Source of the DNA: Arthrobacter sp. OVS8
GTDB lineage: Bacteria; Actinomycetota; Actinomycetes; Actinomycetales; Micrococcaceae
NCBI GenBank assembly: GCA_028370155.1
Contig: CP116670.1
Coordinates: 620,001-684,000, forward strand
Length of the DNA stretch: 64,000 bases
Reading direction: 5' to 3'
The position numbers and the translations under genes were made by a program. This document shows positions 1 to 9,369 of this stretch, piece by piece. How positions within the stretch are numbered: the stretch's first letter is position 1; every line of letters starts with the position of its first letter. The notes below the pieces were generated by a model. The model was given only the letters and a program-made list of their open reading frames with translations. It did not search any database and was not told the DNA's origin.

Positions 1-2
1 AC

Positions 3-335
3 GAGAACTTCATCCCCGCCCACCGGGTGCCCGGACTGCTCGACGGCGAACCGCCCACCTCGCTGTACAACGTGCTGAGCGAACGCTTCGGGCTGGTGAT
101 GGAGTGGGGCGAGGACATGATCGAGGCGACCGCTGCTTCCCCGTCGACCGCCCGGCTGCTCAACGTTGAAGTCGGCTCGCCGCTCCTGAAGATCCAGCGC
201 CACGCCTTCGTTGCGCGGGCCATGGTGGACTACTCCGTGTCCTACTACCGGGCCGACCGGTACAAGCTCTGGGTGCCCCTGCAGCGGCCAGGCGTCCGCC
301 CCACACGGAACTACGCCTCGGGGTATCGCTCGTAG
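3..335 (+). CDS. GntR-family transcriptional regulator, C-terminal part (partial)
   Basis: The reading frame is open from the window edge to the TAG at 333-335, giving about 110 residues that lack the N-terminus. The visible part resembles the UTRA ligand-binding domain of HutC/GntR regulators: a PxxLYNVLSERFG stretch, then a GSPLLKIQRHAF stretch and a VDYSVSYYRADRYK stretch near the C-terminus, which is the usual UTRA ending. The winged-helix DNA-binding domain would lie outside the window. UTRA domains bind small effectors such as sugars or amino acids; the effector cannot be read here. It converges on the minus-strand genes that follow. Confidence 0.8.
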   Translation, partial: ENFIPAHRVPGLLDGEPPTSLYNVLSERFGLVMEWGEDMIEATAASPSTARLLNVEVGSPLLKIQRHAFVARAMVDYSVSYYRADRYKLWVPLQRPGVRPTRNYASGYRS

Positions 336-362
336 TTTGAACGTTGGGTCGGGCTGTCCAAC

Positions 363-536
363 CTACGGCTGCACCAGATTCGGCGCCCTACGATGCGCCT
401 GATTGCCGGTCAAAGTTTCCATAAGGCCCGTCAGAACCAGTGCCAGACATCCCTCATAAGCCAAGCGAAAACGGGCGAAGGCGAAGGGTGGCAACAAGTA
501 CAAAACCCAGATACCGTGAGTTCGACGCTTGGCCAT
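363..536 (-). CDS. possible small membrane protein (57 aa)
   Basis: I do not recognise this protein. The ATG at 536 is preceded by a strong purine-rich ribosome site (GGAAGGGAG, about six bases upstream), which is why I list it. The product would be short and basic, with a hydrophobic stretch (IWVLYLLPPFAFARF) near residues 9-23 and a second weak one near residues 28-38. It lies between the GntR fragment and the next minus-strand gene. It could equally be a chance ORF, and without homologues the call rests on the ribosome site alone. Confidence 0.35.
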   Translation of the reverse strand: MAKRRTHGIWVLYLLPPFAFARFRLAYEGCLALVLTGLMETLTGNQAHRRAPNLVQP

Positions 537-650
537 GTTCGCTCCCTTCCGCTGCTTAGGACGCATTGGGTCTCGGATCACTCTGATGCCTGGGACAACC
601 CCGGAAGCGGCTGTAGATCCGTTCGTTCGCTTGTTGCTGTTGCCCACTAT

Positions 651-1049
651 TCAAGAGCTGAAAGTTGCGGACCCTTGCGGAAGCTCCGGTTTGCCCAGTG
701 CTGTTCTTACTTCGTTGAGCAATTCTGTGAGCCTGCGATTGAGAACATCTTCGCCCCACATAAGCTTCTTGTTCACATACCATCCGAGTCGGTCGTAGGC
801 AGCAGATGTAACCGTGGTTGCTTGCTCATCCTCGGCCACATGCACGTCGATGCCTACGGGCAACCACTTGGATCCCAGCGGAATGCCCAGGAGACGAATC
901 AGGAGATCAGACCCGGCACGGACCTCAATACCGTCCTGAGTCTCATTCGGTCTTAGTCCTGCGGAACTCAGATGATCGACTATACGGCGAGAAACTAGCT
1001 GGACGTCTTCTGTAACGGTGAAGCTATCGTCCAATGTGTAGTTCTTCAT
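651..1049 (-). CDS. conserved hypothetical protein (132 aa)
   Basis: The frame is intact from an ATG at 1049 with GGAG seven bases upstream. The protein starts MKNYTLDDSFTVTEDVQLVS and is soluble, with mixed alpha/beta character, no signal peptide and no membrane segment. It contains a VGIDVHVAEDEQ stretch near residues 66-77 and ends with a Ser/Pro-rich tail. I recognise no domain. It sits next to an IS remnant, so it may belong to a variable region, but its base use is only slightly below the window average. Confidence 0.6.
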   Translation of the reverse strand: MKNYTLDDSFTVTEDVQLVSRRIVDHLSSAGLRPNETQDGIEVRAGSDLLIRLLGIPLGSKWLPVGIDVHVAEDEQATTVTSAAYDRLGWYVNKKLMWGEDVLNRRLTELLNEVRTALGKPELPQGSATFSS

Positions 1050-1163
1050 CTATCTGCTCCGTCGTGCGGTTGATGGCAGAACACGTCACATTCAAGTGGT
1101 GCTCACCATACTCCAGCTCCCGCTTTCAGGTCTCTGTCGGGAAGAGTCCCGTCAAGGCACTTG

Positions 1164-1276
1164 AGCCAAGATCGCTTGGCTAGCCTGCGGTTTGTTGGGC
1201 GATTGTGCGGGCCAGGCGGTAGGAGTCCGTGCCGGTTTCGATGATGGCACCGTGGAAGTCAGCCGGTCAACGATTG
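1164..1276 (-). pseudogene. remnant of IS21-type IstB helper ATPase, C-terminus only
   Basis: Read on the minus strand, the segment encodes IVDRLT and then, after a one-base shift near 1257, FHGAIIETGTDSYRLARTIA followed by QQTAG and a TAG stop at 1180-1182. This is the characteristic C-terminal end of IstB, the AAA+ helper of IS21-family transposases. The Walker motifs and the rest of istB, and all of istA, are missing. A short palindrome (AGCCAAG, four bases, CTTGGCT) at 1164-1181 overlaps the stop and probably marks the old gene or element end. This is a dead fragment that records a past insertion. Confidence 0.75.
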
Positions 1277-1389
1277 GGCATTGGGTCGGAGGCCCTGCGT
1301 GAAGAGATTCGTTCAATCGTGAATGGTCAGAAGCGATTTTCACGAGTTGAAGATGCTCCCGGGGTTTAGATGTATATGTCAGAGGCAAC

Positions 1390-1581
1390 TTTTGGCCTTG
1401 GGGTGAAGTTATCGAGGTTAGATTCCCCGAGACAAGCGAGGGCGCCGAGATCTACACCATTTGCCGGCCCCGGCTTTCAACGACGCTCGCCGACTATGGT
1501 CAGTGTGGGAGTGACTTGACCCTGTTCATCGAACTGCTGCAGCAAAGGACGGAATCCGGCCCGCCGGGCTACGGATACTAG
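1390..1581 (+). pseudogene. 3' remnant of an unknown gene next to the IS scar
   Basis: An open frame without a start codon encodes FWPWGEVIEVRFPETSEGAE, continues for a further 43 residues, and ends at TAG 1579-1581. Codon use looks coding (mostly G or C at third positions), and the sequence reads like the end of a folded protein, not random translation. Its 5' part is replaced by the IS-derived segment. The simplest reading is a gene truncated by insertion and later deletion. I do not recognise the family. Confidence 0.45.
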
Positions 1582-1698
1582 GCAGTTCCGTCGTCAGCTG
1601 AACCGTAATGACCCGAATAGCCGGCCGGTCCGCCGCCGGACTGCCAGGACACATCGGGATGCTCAGCGCTTTCGCAGACTAGGGATTTTCTGACACGG

Positions 1699-2010
1699 TC
1701 AGGTTGCTGCAAGTGCCGCCCGGATTGCCTGCCGCAAGGCTTGCGGCGTTGGTTGGCCGGATAGGCCCGCCGGAGTCGGGTAAACCCGGCACGCTATTGC
1801 AGGCGTGGCGCTGGACGGGAACAGGTCTGTTCCATCGATGCTGAAGGTCGGCGAGCCGTGGAAAGAAAGGGCCGATGCTTCAGCCTCGGTGCCGAGCTCC
1901 CGCAAGGTCACCGGATCCTTGACGCCTTCCAGGTCCAGCGCGGCGCGAAACAGTGCCAAGGCCGGACCGGCGTGGGGGCAGCCCGGGATGGTCAATAGTT
2001 CGACGTCCAT
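1699..2010 (-). CDS. small thioredoxin-fold protein (103 aa)
   Basis: The likely start is the ATG at 2010; the frame stays open to 2136, but the upstream residues look non-coding. The product begins MDVELLTIPGCPHAGPALAL, a beta strand followed by a GCPHA motif at residues 10-14, in the place where thioredoxin-like proteins carry CxxC. Here only one cysteine is present in the motif. SFHGSPTFSIDGTDLF resembles the cis-proline strand of the thioredoxin fold. Relatives in actinobacteria are annotated as thioredoxin-family or alkylmercury-lyase-like proteins; a redox or metal-related role is inference only. Confidence 0.65.
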   Translation of the reverse strand: MDVELLTIPGCPHAGPALALFRAALDLEGVKDPVTLRELGTEAEASALSFHGSPTFSIDGTDLFPSSATPAIACRVYPTPAGLSGQPTPQALRQAIRAALAAT

Positions 2011-2093
2011 GTTTATAGTGTGCCGCGAGAAAGCCTGCGGTAGGACAACCGCGGGTTGGGAACTCACCAGCCGGCCATTCTTATTGGAGTACG

Positions 2094-2127
2094 AGAAAGG
2101 CCCGGTCCTGGTGGACCGGGCCTTTCT
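2094..2127 (-). terminator. intrinsic terminator after the qcr operon
   Basis: A perfect 15-base inverted repeat (AGAAAGGCCCGGTCC and its complement) closes on the four-base loop TGGT. It starts 19 bases after the qcrB stop, so it should end transcription of ctaE-qcrCAB. The hairpin is symmetrical and could also work on the plus strand. Confidence 0.85.
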
Positions 2128-2145
2128 GGTGTTCACTGCGGGGTG

Positions 2146-3829
2146 TTAGTGGCTGAGCGTTTTCTGCGACTCGCCGGATTCGATGGCCTCGTGTTCGCCG
2201 TGGTGGCCATGGGCCGCCGCGAGCTCTGCAGGAGTAGCCGGAGCAACCCGGTCCTCGAAGAACCACTTGGAGAACAGCGCGCGGCGCTTTTCCTTCTTAT
2301 CGACGACGCCGTGGGCGTTCGGCTCCGCGGGAAGCGGAGACGGCGACTCGAACCCGACAAGCTTGTAGCGCTTGTACTCGTCCAGCGGTGCGTGCACCTC
2401 GATGAACTCGCCGTGCGGCAGGCGCACGATGCGGCCGGTTTCGCGGCCGTGCAAGGCAATCTCGCGGTCCTTGCGCTGCAGGGCCAGGGCGACGCGCTTC
2501 GTGACAATGAAGGCGATGACCGGGCCGACGAAGAACAGGGCCCGCAGCCAGTACGTCACATCGTTCAGCGACACGTGGAAGTGCGTAGCGATGAGGTCCG
2601 AGCCGGCGGCTGCCCACATCACGCAGTACCAGACGAAGCCGGCCATGCCGATGGCGGTACGCGTGGGAGCGTTGCGCGGACGGTCGAGGACGTGGTGTTC
2701 GCGGTTGTCCTTGGTGATCCAGCGTTCGATCCACGGGTAGGTGAACAGCACGGTGAAGATGATGCCTGCAGGGACCAGGGCCGGGAGCAGCACGTTGAAG
2801 GAGAAGACCTGGCCGAACCAGACCTGCTCGACACTCCAGTCGCCGATCGTGCCCGGCATGAGGCGCAGGGCGCCATCAACGAAGCCGATGTACCAGTCGG
2901 GCTGGGTGCCCGCCGAGACAGGGAGGGGTCGTACGGGCCGTAGTTCCAGATCGGGTTGATGGTGAAGAAGCCCGCCATGAGGGCGACGACACCGAACACG
3001 ATGAAGAAGAAGCCGCCGGCCTTGGCCGCGTACACCGGACCAAGGGGTAGCCGACGACGTTGCCGTCGTTGCGGCCCGGGCCGGGGTACTGGGTGTGCTT
3101 GTGCACCACAACCATAAAGAGGTGCAGCACGATCATCAGGAGAATCAGTGCCGGAACCAGCAGGATGTGGAGCATGTACAGGCGGCCAATGATGACCGTG
3201 CCGGGGAATTCTCCGCCGAAGAGGAAGAACGAGATGTACGTTCCGACCACAGGAATGGACTTGATCACGCCGTCGATGATGCGCAGGCCGTTGCCGGAGA
3301 GCAGGTCATCGGGGAGGGAGTAACCGGTGAAGCCGGCTGCCATCGAGAGGATGAGCAGCACGCCGCCCACCACCCAGTTCATTTCGCGGGGCTTGCGGAA
3401 CGCGCCGGTGAAGAACACGCGCAGCATGTGCACGGACACGGACGCTACAAAGAGCAGCGCCGACCAGTGGTGGACCTGGCGCATGAAAAGGCCGCCGCGG
3501 ACGTCGAAGGAGATGTCCAGGGAGGAGCTGTAAGCCACGGACATTTCGACGTTCTTCAGCGGTGTGTAAGACCCCTGGTAGTGGGTCTCCGCCATGGACG
3601 GATCAAAGAAGAAAGTCAGGAAGGTGCCCGAGAGCAGCAGGATGACGAAGGAGTACAGCGCCACTTCGCCGAACATGAAGGACCAGTGGTCCGGGAAGAC
3701 CTTGCGGCCGAATTCACGCAGGATGCCTGATCCGCCGACGCGCTCGTCAACGAAGTTGGTGATGCGGCCGCCCTTGGTTTTGGCGACGAAGGTGGGGGCA
3801 TTAGGCGTTGATGTTGCGCTCATGCTCAT
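2146..3829 (-). CDS. qcrB: cytochrome bc1 complex cytochrome b subunit (frameshifted)
   Basis: QcrB is the membrane cytochrome b of the menaquinol:cytochrome c reductase, carrying hemes bL and bH and both quinone sites. The corrected protein is about 560 residues, with many membrane helices and the long C-terminal extension usual in actinobacteria. Heme-ligand helices are visible as [11 protein letters not shown] with SVHMLRVFF, and later [13 protein letters not shown] with [21 protein letters not shown] loop precedes the Qo region. The frame breaks near 3045 and near 2925, so the gene is split into three pieces; this looks like sequencing error. I chose ATG 3829 (GGGAG just upstream; ATG 3823 is an alternative). 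It overlaps the end of qcrA by 29 bases and ends at the terminator at 2094-2127. Confidence 0.95.
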
Positions 3830-4867
3830 CACGCTCCCAATAGCTAGGTCCAACAGGTTCACGGAAGTCGCTGGTCGCGACCAGGTAGCCCTCGGCGTCA
3901 ACCGCGATTGGCAGCTGGGGGAGGGCGGCTGGCCGGTCCAAAGATAACCTTGCATTCCTGCGTGAGGTCGAAGGTTGACTGGTGGCACGGGCACAGCAGG
4001 TGGTGCGTCTGCTGCTCGTACAGGGCAACAGGGCAACCAACGTGGGTGCAGATCTTGGAGTAGGCGACGATTCCGTTGTAGCCCCAGTCCTCGCGTCCGG
4101 GGACGGGTTGAGGGACTCGGGGTTCAGGCGCATCAGGAGGACGACGGCCTTGGCCTTCTCGTTCAGCTTGCCTTCGTGCAGCTCGTTGAGGCCTTCGGGG
4201 ATGACGTGGAACGCCGAACCGATGGTTACGTCCGCTGCCTTGATGGGCGTGCCGTCAGGGTCACGGGCCAGGCGCTTGAGCTTGCCCTCCTGGGGTGCCC
4301 ACATGGTGTGCGCCAGCTTGTCATCCGGACGCGGACCCAGGTCACCAAACACCGCGATGGCCGGCAGGGGAGCCAGCGCCACGGCGCCAAGGAGGGTGTT
4401 GCGGATCAGCGGGCGGCGCTTGATGCCGGTTTCCTCGACGATGTCGTCGACGATCCGGACGGCCGCCTGGCGGTCGTCCTCGGTGCGGATGGCATGGCGC
4501 TCTTCCGAGACTTCATGGTCCGGCATCAGGGCCTTGGCCCAGTGCACGATTCCGGTGCCAATACCCAGCATGGCAAATGCGGTGCCAATACCCAGCAGCG
4601 CGTTCTGCAGCCGGATCGTGGCGATCGACGTGTCATCTCCCAGATCGATGGCGAAGTACGCCACCAGGAAGATCAGGGTGCCAACGACCGAGCTGCCGAA
4701 AAGAAGGGCTACCTGCCGTTCTGCTCGCTTTGCGGCCTTCGGGTCCGTGTCAGCCAGGCGCAAACGATGCGGGGAATTCCAGGATCCTGGAACTTCTCCA
4801 CCTCATTCTGACCAGCCGTAGCTACGGTGCCCGAGTGGTTCGGACTGCCGTCACTATGGTTGCCCAT
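3801..4867 (-). CDS. qcrA: Rieske iron-sulfur subunit of the bc1 complex (frameshifted)
   Basis: QcrA passes electrons from menaquinol to cytochrome c1. The corrected protein is about 355 residues, with three N-terminal membrane helices as in other actinobacteria and a C-terminal Rieske domain. The [2Fe-2S] ligands are visible in the shifted frame on the minus strand near 3980-4060: CTHVGC and CPCHQS. The true start is ATG 4867 ([13 protein letters not shown]), with GAGG upstream. It joins the main frame only if one base is restored in a four-G run at 4771-4774. Two further, mutually compensating shifts near 4100 and 3935 hide the Rieske motif. It lies between qcrC and qcrB in one operon. Rieske proteins of this type are normally Tat-exported, and tatA and tatC are in this window. 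Confidence 0.93.
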
Positions 4868-4968
4868 AATTCGCCTCATCCCTCTCTCGTCTCGGCGTGT
4901 GCCGAGTTAGCTTTCAATTCAAACTGCTGACGGGTCAGCAGAAAATTCTTACAGGTGCAACAGGTGGG

Positions 4969-5752
4969 CTAGGACGTCCGGGACGTCAGCCAGATGGTGA
5001 AGGCGATGATGACGCCGAGGCCGGCGATCCAGACAAACAGACCTTCAGACACCGGGCCCAGGGAGCCCAGATCCGCGCCGCCGGGCGAACCGTTGGCCTC
5101 GATCTGCTTCAGGAACGTGATGATGTCGCGCTTGCCCTCGGGGAGGGTTGGCGTCGCTGAAGACCGGCATGTTCTGCGGGCCGGTGACCATCGCTTCGTA
5201 AATGTGCTTGCTGGACACACCGCTCAGAGCCGGAGCGAACTTGCCGCGGGTCAGCGCACCGCCAGCAGCAGCGGCGTTGTGGCACATGGCGCAGTTCACA
5301 CGGAACAGCTCGCCGCCCTTGGCTGCGTCACCCTGACCATCGAGGACATTTGCTTCGGGGATCGACGGGCCGGGGCCGAGCGAAGCAACGTAGGCGGACA
5401 GCTGGTGCGTCTGCTCCTCGTTGAACTGGACAGGCTTCTTGGGGGCCTGCGGGGCGTTCATCTGCATGGGCATGCGGCCGGTGCCGACCTGGAAGTCGAC
5501 GGCGGCAGCGCCGACGCCTACCAGGGAGGGGCCGTCCTGCGTACCGCTGGCGCCCATGCCGTGGCAAGTGGCGCAGTTGGCCTCAAAGAGCTTGCCGCCT
5601 TCCTCTGCGTCGTTGGCGCTGAAGGTAGTGGTGGCTTTGGCCTGGTTGACGGTGGTGGCAACGGCGTACAGCCCACCAGTGACCAGGAGGCCCATCAGCA
5701 GCAGTGCAATTGCTGCCAGTGGGTGACGTCGCTTCTGCGAGAGTGCCTTCAC
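4969..5752 (-). CDS. qcrC: diheme cytochrome c subunit of the bc1 complex (frameshifted)
   Basis: QcrC is the actinobacterial cytochrome cc that replaces both cytochrome c1 and soluble cytochrome c, linking the bc1 complex directly to the aa3 oxidase. The GTG start at 5752 gives a short basic N-terminus and one membrane anchor, then two heme motifs, CATCH and CAMCH, each in a class I cytochrome c domain. A second hydrophobic segment (VWIAGLGVIIAFTIWL) ends the protein. The frame breaks near 5148, after FSDAN; the rest (LPEGKRDIITFLKQIEANG) continues in the next frame to the TAG at 4969. Corrected length is about 260 residues. It sits between ctaE and qcrA. Confidence 0.93.
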
Positions 5753-5838
5753 GTGGTGGTTCCTTTATTCGATCCTGCGTGGGCTCCGGGAGCCGCTTCT
5801 TGAAATTCTGCCTCTTGTAGAAAAAGAGTCAAGTCTTG

Positions 5839-6475
5839 CTACTTGAGGACGTAGATGACCAGGAAGAGGCCGATCCAGACGACGTCGACGAAGTGCCAGT
5901 AGTACGAGGTGACGATCGCGGAGGTTGCTTCGAAGTGGCCGAACTTCTTCGCCGCGAAGGACCGGCCCATGATGAGGAGGAAGGCAACCAAGCCGCCGAT
6001 GACGTGCAGGCCGTGGAAGCCCGTGGTGATGTAGAACGCCGAACCGTAGGCGTTGGAGGAGAGCGAGACATGCTCGGAAACGAGCATGGCGTACTCAGTC
6101 GCCTGGCCGGCCACGAAGAAGGCACCCATGATGAAAGTCAGGGTGAACCATTCGTTCATTCCCCAGCGGGTGAAGCTGAGGGCCCGCCGCTTCGACGCGG
6201 CTGAAGCCGCTCAGCGGCGAAGACGCCCATCTGGCAAGTAAAGGAACTTGCCACGAGGACGATCGTGTTGATGAGCGCAAAGGGAAGTTGAGCTTGGCTG
6301 TCTCCTCGGCCCACATCAGTCCGGAAGTCGAACGGAGTGTGAAGTACATGGCGAAGAGACCGGCGAAGAACATCAACTCACTGGACAGCCAGACTACGGT
6401 TCCTACAGAAACCATGTTCGGGCGATTCAGCGTCGGGTGCGCCGGGGTACTGGGGGCATGGGTCGCAGATGTCAC
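5839..6475 (-). CDS. ctaE: aa3-type cytochrome c oxidase subunit III (frameshifted)
   Basis: CtaE is subunit III of cytochrome c oxidase, a membrane protein that stabilises the proton-pumping core. The GTG start at 6475 gives [20 protein letters not shown] and then helices containing [17 protein letters not shown] and, at the end, [20 protein letters not shown], both typical of this family. Two shifts break the frame: a missing base in the G run at 6282-6284, and another near 6185 just before [11 protein letters not shown]. Corrected length is about 211 residues. It is the first gene of the ctaE-qcrCAB operon and is divergent from trpD, with a 147-base shared promoter region. Confidence 0.93.
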
Positions 6476-6622
6476 ATAGACATTATGTCTATAAAACTCC
6501 GTCCTGCCCAACGCAAACCGCCTTTTGGGGGACTTTTTCTACAAAGACGCGAATTCGCGCGGAAAAGTTCCCGGACCCGTTCACATTGGTCTTTGCCGTC
6601 CGCACCTCGATAGCATCAGAAC

Positions 6623-7681
6623 GTGACTTCTCAGGCATCTGCACAGGCGGCAGGCAACACCTGGCCGCGGCTCATCAACGCCCTTATCAACGGCACGGAT
6701 CTCACCGCCGGGAACACCGAGTGGGCGATGAACTCGATCATGTCCGGAGAGGCCACGCCCGCGCAGGTCGCCGGATTCCTCGTCGCGCTGCGGTCCAAAG
6801 GCGAGACCGTGGACGAGCTGGTGGGCCTGGTGGAGGCGATGATCGCTAACGCCAGCCCCATTGAGATCGCAGGGCAAAAGCTGGACATTGTCGGAACCGG
6901 CGGCGACCAACAGAACACCGTCAACATTTCCACCATGGCAGCGCTGATCGCGGCCGGCGCGGGCGCCAAGGTGGTGAAGCACGGCAACCGTGCAGCATCC
7001 TCCACCTCCGGCTCCGCGGATGTCCTGGAAGCCCTGGGTGTGCGGCTGGACCTGCCCATCCCTCGGGTCGCCCTCAACGCGGAGGAAGCGGGCATCACGT
7101 TCTGCTTCGCCCAGGTGTTCCATCCCTCGATGCGGCATGCCGCCGTCGCCCGCCGGGAACTCGGCGTGCCCACGGCCTTCAACTTCCTGGGACCCATGAT
7201 CAACCCGGCCCACGTGCAGGCCTCCGCGGTGGGCGTCGCCAATGAGCGGATGGCACCGCTGGTGGCGGGCGTGCTGGCCAAGCGCGGCAGCCGCGGACTC
7301 GTGTTCCGCGGTGATGACGGACTGGATGAACTGACCACTACCGGCCCGTCCCGGGTGTGGGAAATCCGGAACGGCGCGGTAAATGAAGAGACGTTCGACC
7401 CGGCTGATCTGGGAATTCGACGGGCAACACTTGAGGAACTTCGCGGCGGGGACGCGGCGGCCAATGCCGCCGTCGTGCGTTCCGTTCTCGCCGGCGGCCG
7501 CGGTCCCGCGCGGGATGCGGCCCTGCTGAACGCCGCGGCCGGGCTGGTGGCCTTTGACCTGGACGCTGTCGGCCCGTTCAGCGAGCGGATGGCCGCGGCG
7601 CTGAAGCGTGCGGACGAGTCCATCGAGTCGGGAGCGGCTGCGGCCGTCCTGGACCGCTGGGTCGCGCTCTCGCGCAGCTGA
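6623..7681 (+). CDS. trpD: anthranilate phosphoribosyltransferase
   Basis: TrpD joins anthranilate to phosphoribosyl pyrophosphate in tryptophan synthesis. The 352-residue frame is intact and of usual length. It shows the PRPP-binding GTGGD motif ([20 protein letters not shown]), the KHGNRAASS loop and the metal site region [13 protein letters not shown]. The start is GTG 6623. No Shine-Dalgarno sequence is visible; a TAGCAT hexamer at 6611 lies so close that the transcript may be leaderless (inference). No other trp gene is next to it, so the gene appears to stand alone, as in other Micrococcaceae, divergent from ctaE. Confidence 0.96.
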   Translation: MTSQASAQAAGNTWPRLINALINGTDLTAGNTEWAMNSIMSGEATPAQVAGFLVALRSKGETVDELVGLVEAMIANASPIEIAGQKLDIVGTGGDQQNTVNISTMAALIAAGAGAKVVKHGNRAASSTSGSADVLEALGVRLDLPIPRVALNAEEAGITFCFAQVFHPSMRHAAVARRELGVPTAFNFLGPMINPAHVQASAVGVANERMAPLVAGVLAKRGSRGLVFRGDDGLDELTTTGPSRVWEIRNGAVNEETFDPADLGIRRATLEELRGGDAAANAAVVRSVLAGGRGPARDAALLNAAAGLVAFDLDAVGPFSERMAAALKRADESIESGAAAAVLDRWVALSRS

Positions 7682-7789
7682 CCTTCACGACGGCTGACCT
7701 GCACACCGCCTGACCTGCGCACCGTCCGAATCGGCGGCGGGGACTTCGGACGGCGGGGCGTTCCCGCCGTCGGCCCCGCCTGTGTGGCC

Positions 7790-8071
7790 CTACTGTTCGA
7801 AGCCGAGGGCGAACGCTGCGTCGAGGTCGTGCTGGGAATAGGCGCGGAACGCGATCTGCGTGGTGGTGTGGACAACGCCGGGGACCTTGGAGAGCTTGTC
7901 CGCGATGGCGTCCGCCAGATCCTCGTGCTTCTGGACCCGGGCGATCGCGATGAGGTCCCACTCGCCGGTGACGGAGTAAACCTCGCTGATGCCCTGGATG
8001 GCGGAGATCTCTTCCGCGGTCTCCGGGATGCGGGAAGCGTCTGTCTTAATCAGGACGAAAGCGGTGACCAC
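7790..8071 (-). CDS. stand-alone Lrp/AsnC ligand-binding (RAM) domain protein
   Basis: The 93-residue product is a single alpha/beta RAM domain: VTAFVLIKTDASRIPETAEE, a GISEVYSVTGEWDLIAIARV strand pair and a PGVVHTTTQIAFRAY strand. It corresponds to the C-terminal half of Lrp/AsnC regulators and has no helix-turn-helix. Such proteins form multimers, bind small ligands such as amino acids and may modulate full-length Lrp proteins. The start is GTG 8071. It converges on trpD, with about 108 bases of GC-rich spacer between them. Confidence 0.85.
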   Translation of the reverse strand: MVTAFVLIKTDASRIPETAEEISAIQGISEVYSVTGEWDLIAIARVQKHEDLADAIADKLSKVPGVVHTTTQIAFRAYSQHDLDAAFALGFEQ

Positions 8072-8170
8072 GTGTGAACCTTTCCGGATCTGTTGCGCCG
8101 TTGCCGGCCGGTGAAGGGCCCCTGACGGTAGTCCCCGGGGCCCCGGCCATGTCCTTGCAAGCCTAGTCCA

Positions 8171-8617
8171 TCAGGCCTTGCCGCGGCGTGTGTTTCGCCG
8201 CCGGATGACCGCCGCAACCAGGCGGTATCCGAGCAGGAGCAGCCCCAGGCTGAGCAGCGCCACGATCACGAACGGCAGGACCACCGTCTGTCCGGTGACG
8301 GCCCGCAGGAGCATGCCAACAGTGACCGTGCCGAGCCAGACGCCGACGCCGGCCGGCCAGAGAGCCAGCGGTGATCGCCAGACTCGCAAGGCCAGCCAGG
8401 ACACCGCCGCGCCGGCCAGGAAGGGCCAGGCGGTGGCCAGCACGCCGGTGATGACGTCCCCGCGCTGATGGGCGTCACGGCCGATGGCCGCGAAAAGGAG
8501 AATCAGTGCCGCGTCGGCGAATGCGGCCAGCGCGGCTGTCCGTCTGGCAGCCGACGCCGGGGCCGGTCCGGTCGCGGCGGGGCGGGGAGCGGCGGCGTTG
8601 AAGAAGGCATGCTCCAA
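8171..8617 (-). CDS. DUF3054-type integral membrane protein
   Basis: The product has an N-terminal Ala/Pro-rich stretch and then four hydrophobic helices: AALAAFADAALILLFAAIG, GVLATAWPFLAGAAVSWLAL, GVGVWLGTVTVGMLLRAV, and FVIVALLSLGLLLLGYRLVA. A basic tail (IRRRNTRRGKA) follows. The helix order and the GRDAHQRG loop fit the DUF3054 family of small actinobacterial membrane proteins, whose function is unknown. The open frame reaches 8773, but that start would overlap the divergent VOC gene. I prefer the TTG near 8617; the start is not certain. Confidence 0.65.
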   Translation of the reverse strand: MEHAFFNAAAPRPAATGPAPASAARRTAALAAFADAALILLFAAIGRDAHQRGDVITGVLATAWPFLAGAAVSWLALRVWRSPLALWPAGVGVWLGTVTVGMLLRAVTGQTVVLPFVIVALLSLGLLLLGYRLVAAVIRRRNTRRGKA

Positions 8618-8735
8618 GCCTATCCGGGTGCGGCGCCGGGAGCCGTTGTGCCCGGTAGCCTCCGCGACTAGGCTCGGCCCCACACCCCGCACCGCCAGGG
8701 ACGTACCGCCCGGGCCGAACGAAAGAGGACGCGCT

Positions 8736-9212
8736 GTGGCCGAAAAGATCACCACCTGCCTGTGGTTCGACAACCAGGCGGAGGATGCTGCCGGGTTCTA
8801 CGTTTCCGTCTTCGACGGCGGGAAGGTGACCGACGTGTCCCGCTACGGCGAGGGCGGTCCCGGACCGGCAGGCCAGGCGATCACCGTGCGCTTCGAAATC
8901 GAGGGGCGGACCTTCACCGCCTTGAACGGGGGACCGGCCTTCACCTTCAACGAGTCGGTCTCCTTTGTCATCGACTGCGCGTCCCAGGCGGAAGTGGACC
9001 GTTACTGGACCGCCCTGGGCGAGGGCGGCACCGAAAGCCAGTGCGGTTGGCTCAAAGACAGGTACGGGGTTTCGTGGCAGGTGGTCCCGTCCGTGCTGGG
9101 CGAGCTGATCGGCGGCCCGGATCCGGAGGGCGCACAACGCGCCATGCAGGCCATGCTGGGCATGCAGAAGCTGGACATTGCGGTCCTGCAGAAGGCCTAC
9201 GACGGCGGCTGA
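8736..9212 (+). CDS. VOC-family (PhnB/glyoxalase-like) protein
   Basis: The 158-residue product reads as a vicinal-oxygen-chelate fold protein of the PhnB type (often named 3-demethylubiquinone-9 3-methyltransferase, although these are not methyltransferases). It starts MAEKITTCLWFDNQAEDAAG; FEIEGRTFTALNGGPAFTFN and the GWLKDRYGVSWQVVP ending are typical. The start is GTG 8736, with AGAGGA eight bases upstream; the frame is open further upstream, but that part overlaps the divergent membrane gene. Substrate unknown. The neighbouring EF-G-like gene starts 157 bases downstream. Confidence 0.85.
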   Translation: MAEKITTCLWFDNQAEDAAGFYVSVFDGGKVTDVSRYGEGGPGPAGQAITVRFEIEGRTFTALNGGPAFTFNESVSFVIDCASQAEVDRYWTALGEGGTESQCGWLKDRYGVSWQVVPSVLGELIGGPDPEGAQRAMQAMLGMQKLDIAVLQKAYDGG

Positions 9213-9369
9213 TCCCGGGGCCGGGCACGGAATGCCGCGACGTTGCGGCGGACTTGGCTTTTGCATCTTGCCGTCTGATCGCCGCAGGGTGTCCAATCCA
9301 TATAGGCGGCCCCGCGCCGCGCCAAGGCCTGCGGGCGGCGGGCCGACAGATGCACACCAGGAGGTTCCC

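Noticed and set aside
2011..2136. Longer N-terminus for the thioredoxin-fold protein
   Set aside because: The extra 42 residues overlap the terminator hairpin, have no protein-like pattern and precede a natural start at 2010.
2056..2943. 295-codon plus-strand frame opposite qcrB
   Set aside because: Shadow of qcrB; it also crosses the terminator hairpin at 2094-2127.
2146..6475. Reading qcrB, qcrA, qcrC and ctaE as decayed pseudogenes
   Set aside because: They encode the core respiratory chain, the sequence between breaks is fully conserved, and single added bases in G/C runs repair them. Error is far more likely.
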